From Tribonema minus (Eukaryota; Sar; Xanthophyceae; Tribonematales; Tribonemataceae), in contig JAFCMP010000557.1 in assembly GCA_017506865.1 (NCBI GenBank), positions 62,001 through 126,000 on the forward strand: DNA of 64,000 bases, written 5' to 3'. Both the position numbers and the translations under genes were made by a program. A model generated the notes under the pieces. The model did not search any database and was not told the DNA's origin. It saw nothing but the letters and a program-made list of their open reading frames with translations. Positions 60,101 through 64,000 of this stretch are shown in pieces; position 1 is the stretch's first letter; each line of letters begins with the position of its first letter.

Positions 60101-63100
60101 TCATGACTCGACCTGCTGCACGCGCTCATGGCTGTTTGTGCGTGTTACTTTAACTTCACTTAGCATGCCCAGTGCTCTACAATCATTGCGTTTGACTACA
60201 TAGCTGCTGTTCATATGTAACGAGTCGACTGATCTGCTGCACGCGCTCATGGCGCTGTTTGTGCGCGTTACTTCAACTTCAACTTAGCACGCCCAGTGAT
60301 CTTCACACGACGGCAAAGGAGTAGATGCACTCAACCTCAACTTCAACTGCCTCAAGCTCTGGCAGAGAGAGCTTCGAGCGCTCGACGAGTCAGCAGCAGG
60401 GGCAACCGCAACTTCAACGGATCAACTAGATATAGCAACAAACGGCAAGCGCAAACGCACGGAGGCGGAGGCAGAGGCTGCGCGCGCAACGCTCCGGCGG
60501 CGGCTGCGCGCCAAGCTGGCGCCAGTACTCACGCCGGCGGTGCGGAAACAGGCTTGCACCGCGATGATAGCTACCGCCGCGGCAGCCCTGGGGGTGGAGG
60601 TCACGGGGGACGCTGCTCAGGCAGCAACGCCATTGCACTGCGGGTGGTCGTTAGGCCTGTTTGGCCAAGCGCCGCCTGCAGAAAAGCTAGAAGCTCCTCT
60701 GGGGGAGGCAGTGAGCAGGGATCCTGCTATACAAGAGGTCTTGGAGCATGCACGGCATGTGCCGCTGCCACACCTGCTCAAGGTTAATGTGGAGATCGAG
60801 GGCTGGACGGCAGATCAGGTCGCCCGCCTAATCATCTCACTGCGGCACTACGCAGCAGATTTCAGCAAGGACAAGTGGGACCTAGGGTACTGCAAAACCC
60901 TCCCATTTCGCGTAGTACTACGAGACGGCGCGCACCCCGTAGCAGATCGGCCAAACCATTACACTGGCAGCCCACAGATGACAGCGCTCATATCCGGGTT
61001 GAGGTGGACAAGCTGCTTGAGGCGGGCATCATCAGACCGTCACAGTCAGAATGGAGCTCGCCGGTTGTTGGGGTGATAAAACCTGACGGCACGGCGCGCA
61101 TAACAGTCAACTACAGGCAACTCAACGCAATGAGCATCATCCCAAAGGTCCCGATCCCCATGATTAAGGACATCTTCAACGCGCTAGGCGGCGCCCAGAA
61201 ATTCCTGGGCATAGACATCAGCGGAGCCTTCTTTGTGTCGGCAAACGATCAGTCAACAATTCCGCTGACCGCCATGGCAACGTCATTCGGCTTATACGAG
61301 TGGACAAGGTGCCGGCAGGGCGCAGCTGGCACTCCTGGGCACTTCACGCGGCTGATGGAGATAGTGCTACAGGGGCTAGACAGAGTACTGCAGTCGTTTA
61401 TTGATGACGTCATAGTGCACTCACCGGAGGTCGACACCCACATAGCGGACCTCCAGGCGCTAATGGAGAGAATGCGCAAGCACGGCATCAAGCTGGCTCC
61501 GGCAAAGATGAAGATTGGGTGCACACGCATCAAATTCCTGGGTCACAAAGTGGAGACCAACGGCATTCGGCCTGACCCAGAAAAGGTTTCAGCATTGCTG
61601 GACATGCCCATACCCGAGGACTTGTCGGCTCTTCGGAGCTGGCTAGGGCTGGCCAACTACTATCGGCGGTCTGTGAAGAACATGGCGGAGGTGATAGCGC
61701 CGCTGACGGCGCTTCATGTCGAAAGACGTGCCGTTTGTGATGAGCGCTGCTGAGCTGGCTGCCATCGAGGAGGTCAGCATGGCACTTTCACTTCATGCAC
61801 TTATGGTCTACCCCTGATCATGTGGCCGCAGCCAGCGGCGAGCGTCGTTTCATCCTAGCAACAGACGCGTCCAAGCTCAGGTTTGGCGCAGTAGTGTCGC
61901 AGTCAGATGCGCACAGGGTCGGGCATTCCATAGCGTTTGCCAGCCGGGCAACGCTTAAGCATCAGAAGAACTGGACAACCACAGATTTGGAGGCGGGGGC
62001 GGTAGTGTTCGGGGACAAGAAGTTCAGACACATCTTGTGGGGCACCCCGTTCGTCATCGACACAGATCACAGAGCACTGTTGTGGCTGGAGAGCTGTAAG
62101 GACAAGACAGCGCGACTTGCGCGCTGGTTTGAGTTCCTAGGGGCTTTCCCACACACCATCAGGTACAAAGCAGGGGAGCGCAACGGCAATGCAGATGGGT
62201 TCAGCCGGAACCCTATGCCCCCTACAGCAGCAAATGCGGCCGAGGAGGCTGCAGATGAGCTGCTGGAGGCATACACTGTCAGAGTCAGCTCGGACCCTCA
62301 ACGACACGATGCCACGTGCCGACTGGCGGCTCGCATGCTGGAAGATCTGTGCACTGAGATACACACGTGCATGGAACTTGACAGCGGCGACGGCGACGGC
62401 ACGGGTTGGCGCGCATGGCTCAGCGGCATCCCGACTGGGGGACTGGTCGCGGTTCAGCAAGCGCATCGGCGGCGCAGAGCGCCCCGGAGTTTGACTGCTG
62501 CCACAAGGTGACATACCTTGCTCCGCAAATTGTTCTGCGTGTGTGCGCGCAGTCGAGGGGAAAATGGCAGACTTCTACCGCGCCATGTTCGGGCATGGCA
62601 TGCGCGCTGACCGCCGCTGGGGCGACTCGGAGGCGGTGGCCCTCGTCAGCCAAGCTGTGATGGACTACCTCAAGACGGCGAAGGGTCTCCGGCCCGATGA
62701 CCTGAAGAACTGGGTCGAGGAACACGACACGCTGGTTGAGGAAGCCCTGCGGGGGCCAGAGATGGGCGAGGCCCTGGAGGACTATGCCCTCGGGCAGAGC
62801 GGCCGCGGATAAAGGCAAGCGCACGTCGCGCCGCAGCTGCATCTGCTTCGCAAGCGTGTTCTTGGAAGTGCTTCTGAATCACTGCACATGTTAGAGTAAC
62901 ACACACCTGTTGCCTAGTAAGCGTGCGGAACTGTCACGCCGGTGTCCGCGCTGCACTAGAACCTGCCAAGAACATGCTTGCGAAGCAGATGCAGCTGCGG
63001 CGCGACGTGCGCTTGCCTTTATCCGCGGCCGCTCTGCCCGAGGGCATAGTTCTCCAGCCTGAGGGACTGAGTGGCCCATCTCTGGCCCGCAGGGCCTCCT

Positions 63101-64000
63101 CAACCAGCGTGTCGTGTTCCTCGACCCAGTCCTTCAGGTCAGTGGGCCGGAGAGTCCGGCGGAGACCCTTCGCCGTCTTGAGGTAGTCCATCACAGCTTG
63201 GCTAACGAGGGCCACCGCCTCCGAGTCGCCCCAGCGGCGGTCGTCGCGCATGCCATGCCCGAACATGGCGCGGCAGCGCTCGCGCGTCAAGCAAAGGTGG
63301 GCCAGGCGCACAGCCTACCGTTGCAAGTAGGGAACGGGAGCCGTCGCTTGCGAGAGACACGGTGCAGCGCTGCACGGCCCGGACAACGCGAGGCTGCAGT
63401 GCCCTGACGAGGCAATTCAGGCCTTGACGCTCAGCGTTCACCGCACCCTGGGCAGATAACCGCACCCTGGGAAAAACAGCATTTCTTTATGTTTCACTGT
63501 GCAGCAGGCGCCATGCTTGGGCAAGCAGACGCTTTACCCAAACAGATTTGGGGCGCGGGAGGACTCTCCCAGGGTCCTCTAGAAAGTGCCGTGCAGCAGA
63601 GAACCCAGACTGAACTCTGAGGGAACTCGCAAATCAGATGGTCCTGACGAGGAAATATGGCGAAGACCCCATGCCTGTAAGCGCCGCAGAGCCGAGTGTT
63701 TGCTTCCATTTGTTTTGTGCGCTCCCAAGCTTAAGTATTGAACTTGGCGTTCTTGAAGCAGCTTCAACTTGTAGTAGCACGCACTTGACACCCCGCCCCC
63801 CTGCTTTCGATTGCACCGCTCTTCACGCGCAGTCTGCTGTGGCCTCACACTAGTAGTACCTGCTGCCTGCGCCCACGTTGCCGGTGTACTTCAACTTCAA
63901 CTTAGCATGTCCCGTGCTCTTCGCATACCATTGCATTTGACTACATGTGTAGCTGCTATTCACACGTCATGACTCGACTTACCTGCTGCATGCGCTCATG
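48571..64000 (-). CDS. Pentatricopeptide repeat protein with probable C-terminal Smr domain, 5'-partial
   Basis: Minus-strand exons: >64000-63983, 59268-59164 (exactly 35 codons, one PPR: RGMEPDLITYNTIITALG), 58077-57837 (PNVHTFNAALAACAAARQWD, FHAMARRGVVDVVSFNTA), 56674-56496 (AGIRPDAVTFGALALACE, VAPTNATFASVISTVGR), 55884-55842, 54839-about 54661 (LGTPPNAICLQAALTACE), 53507-53446, 52081-51949, 51196-51055 (LQPGAVGYGAALEALATAG), 50243-50158 (GFTPDVLCFTAALSCCHG), 49688-49458 and 49059-48571 (stop). The last six join in phase (380 aa). The final exon has VDLAGLGPGAA, LTLVGARGGGAAL and ALASWAA, which resemble a diverged Smr domain (DLHGL..., TGRG...). PPR-SMR proteins bind organelle RNA or DNA. 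A small exon near 57286-57235 and a PPR-like piece near 57140-57010 are uncertain. Two exons end in GC donors (AG|GCGAGT). The 5' end lies outside the window. Confidence 0.75.
50575..51430 (-). repeat. Copies flanking PPR exon 51196-51055
   Basis: The exon end plus donor (GCAAAGCCG|GTGAGC type) is copied downstream at about 50575-50625, 50755-50800 and 50893-50935. The exon start (LLGGMEVQGPQ) is copied upstream at 51365-51430 with CAG acceptor sequence. Confidence 0.85.
51735..52725 (-). repeat. Copies flanking PPR exon 52081-51949
   Basis: The exon end (AGTCACCTCCTCCCA..AGCCGCGCCCGCCAT) is copied at 51735-51790. The exon start (CACTGGTCGTAGTCGCTGCG) recurs upstream near 52190-52225, 52360-52395, 52510-52560 and 52670-52725 with rising divergence. 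Confidence 0.85.
52900..53200 (-). repeat. Copies of the PPR exon 53507-53446 end and its intron
   Basis: The donor-side block (CACCACGGCTC.GCGCGCATCTC) recurs at about 53131-53175. CGCCGCGCCGCA.ACCGCTCGCG blocks recur at 52900-52935 and 53225-53260. Confidence 0.7.
54062..54101. repeat. CA dinucleotide microsatellite
   Basis: A CACTCACTCACA lead-in is followed by a continuous CA run of about 15 units within a PPR intron. Confidence 0.95.
55630..56385 (-). repeat. Copies of the PPR exon ends 55884-55842 and 56674-56496
   Basis: The exon end LLNHMEV is copied as LLSHVEV at 55630-55670. The exon end TFASVISTVGR plus donor is copied twice, at about 56305-56385 (VAPTTATFASVISTVGR) and 56115-56200 (VASTIGTFASIISTVGR). 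Confidence 0.9.
57590..57660 (-). repeat. Copy of the PPR exon 58077-57837 end
   Basis: GCGCTCTTTGAGGCGAGT-type sequence repeats the exon end with its GC donor and about 40 bp of intron (GATGCTACATTGACTTCAAC). Confidence 0.8.
59293..59985. repeat. Duplicated PPR intron segment, left copy
   Basis: This roughly 700-bp stretch matches 63284-63985 in direct orientation (CGCGTCAAG.AAAGGTGGGCC, TTTGGGGCGCGGGAGGACTC, CTTGACACCCC). It ends in the exon-end-like HERMQQ donor sequence. Confidence 0.85.
59860..60306 (-). repeat. Four copies of the PPR exon >64000-63983 end
   Basis: CACCTGCTGCATGCGCTCAT-type sequence (HERMQQ plus donor) recurs near 59866, 59987, 60113 and 60232. It is interleaved with ACTTCAACTTCAACT and GCATGCCCAGTGCTCTTCA blocks, with a period of about 120 bp. 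Confidence 0.85.
60310..62511 (+). pseudogene. Ty3/gypsy-like pol fragment (reverse transcriptase and RNase H), frameshifted
   Basis: An open but ATG-less segment from about 60310 reaches the pre-RT linker, then shifts frame near 60990. RT follows: VDKLLEAGIIRPS, ARITVNYRQLN, GIDISGAFF, the FIDD catalytic box in SFIDDVIVHSPEVD, IKFLGHKV and LRSWLGLANYYRR. Two more frame changes (near 61715 and 61810) precede RNase H: FILATDAS..RFGAVVSQ, WTTTDLEAGAVV, VIDTDHRALLWL and YKAGERNGNADGFSR. The catalytic residues of RT look intact, but three frameshifts and a missing integrase make it non-autonomous. Coding looks otherwise well kept, so the decay may be recent. Confidence 0.85.
62543..62812 (+). CDS. 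Small ORF, possible TAF13/SPT3-like histone-fold protein
   Basis: The 89-codon frame contains FYRAMFGHG, SEAVALVSQAVMDYL, LRPDDLKNWVEEHD and ending ALGQSGRG. The pattern (short helix, G-rich turn, long helix, then an L..DL.....D helix) recalls the TAF13 histone fold, but this rests on memory of the family pattern and is weak. It could also be a retroelement-encoded or host exon fragment carried with the insertion. An inverted copy lies 150 bp away. Confidence 0.35.
   Translation: MRAVEGKMADFYRAMFGHGMRADRRWGDSEAVALVSQAVMDYLKTAKGLRPDDLKNWVEEHDTLVEEALRGPEMGEALEDYALGQSGRG
62575..63280. repeat. Inverted repeat, arms of about 300 bp
   Basis: Left arm 62575-62870 and right arm 62966-63280 are reverse complements with scattered substitutions and small indels, separated by about 95 bp. 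The transcribed form would fold into a long hairpin. Confidence 0.9.
62966..63280 (-). pseudogene. Inverted copy of the 62543-62812 ORF, frameshifted
   Basis: The same protein (MFGHGMRDDRRWGDSEAVAL) is read on the minus strand. It has an insertion after AKGLR and a frameshift near the LVEEALR position, so the C-terminus differs and the GRG stop is lost. Confidence 0.7.
63284..63985. repeat. Duplicated PPR intron segment, right copy
   Basis: This is the partner of 59293-59985. It runs up to the GTAAGT donor of the PPR exon that crosses the window edge (exon end at 63983). Confidence 0.85.

Larger units (their letters stand above)
60307..63283 (+). mobile_element. Composite insertion: truncated Ty3/gypsy-type element plus inverted ORF pair
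   Basis: The repeated host-intron pattern is interrupted near 60306 (after CCAGTGATCTTCACAC) and resumes near 63284. The insert holds a reverse transcriptase/RNase H fragment on the plus strand, then a pair of inverted roughly 300-bp arms. I see no LTRs, integrase or intact gag. The insert lies in a PPR intron, antisense to that gene. Confidence 0.7.

Noticed and set aside
60310-62511. An intact autonomous retrotransposon
   Set aside because: Three frameshifts, no integrase and no long terminal repeats are visible.
1-64000. tRNA, rRNA or other structured RNA genes
   Set aside because: I saw no tRNA-like A/B boxes with a clover-leaf and no conserved rRNA sequence. A covariance-model search would be needed to exclude small RNAs.

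Overview
The window is eukaryotic nuclear DNA: GC-rich, with spliced genes (mostly GT-AG introns), long introns, TTAGGG-type interstitial telomere repeats and low-complexity Ala/Gln/Gly coding tracts. A plant-type ATP phosphofructokinase, a p115/USO1 golgin head and a PPR protein with a probable Smr domain suggest a microalga or related protist, for example a haptophyte or stramenopile. The sequence alone does not fix the lineage.

Layout. (1) 0.5-9.4 kb: two near-identical seven-bladed beta-propeller lactonase genes, tail to tail, with identical lengths for the three shared exons but unrelated introns; each is followed by a GCN/GGC trinucleotide array. (2) 10.3-17.4 kb: a direct duplication of about 1.9 kb carrying the last exon of the p115 gene, split by 3.3 kb that holds a coding-like island of unknown function. 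(3) 34.3-16.1 kb, minus: a p115/USO1 vesicle-tethering gene modelled with 14 exons that join in frame (1,873 aa), with an unusual 904-aa low-complexity N-terminal exon. (4) 44.9-35.3 kb, minus: eight exons of an ATP-dependent 6-phosphofructokinase, all phases consistent; its 5' end is not identified. (5) 45.5-47.3 kb: weak coding-like fragments, minus strand. (6) 64.0-48.6 kb, minus: a PPR protein gene with a probable C-terminal Smr domain, running off the right edge. One of its introns holds a decayed Ty3/gypsy-type pol fragment plus an inverted pair of small ORFs.

The most striking observation cuts across all four gene families. Most introns contain serial, decaying, partial copies of the adjacent exon end. 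These copies include the splice donor (exon 3' ends) or the acceptor (exon 5' starts), usually in tandem, and often joined at a TTGAAGTTG / CAACTTCAA motif or at CCCTAA-like repeats. Introns here seem to grow by repeated duplication of exon-intron boundaries. No bacterial operon, CRISPR array, rRNA or tRNA gene was recognised.
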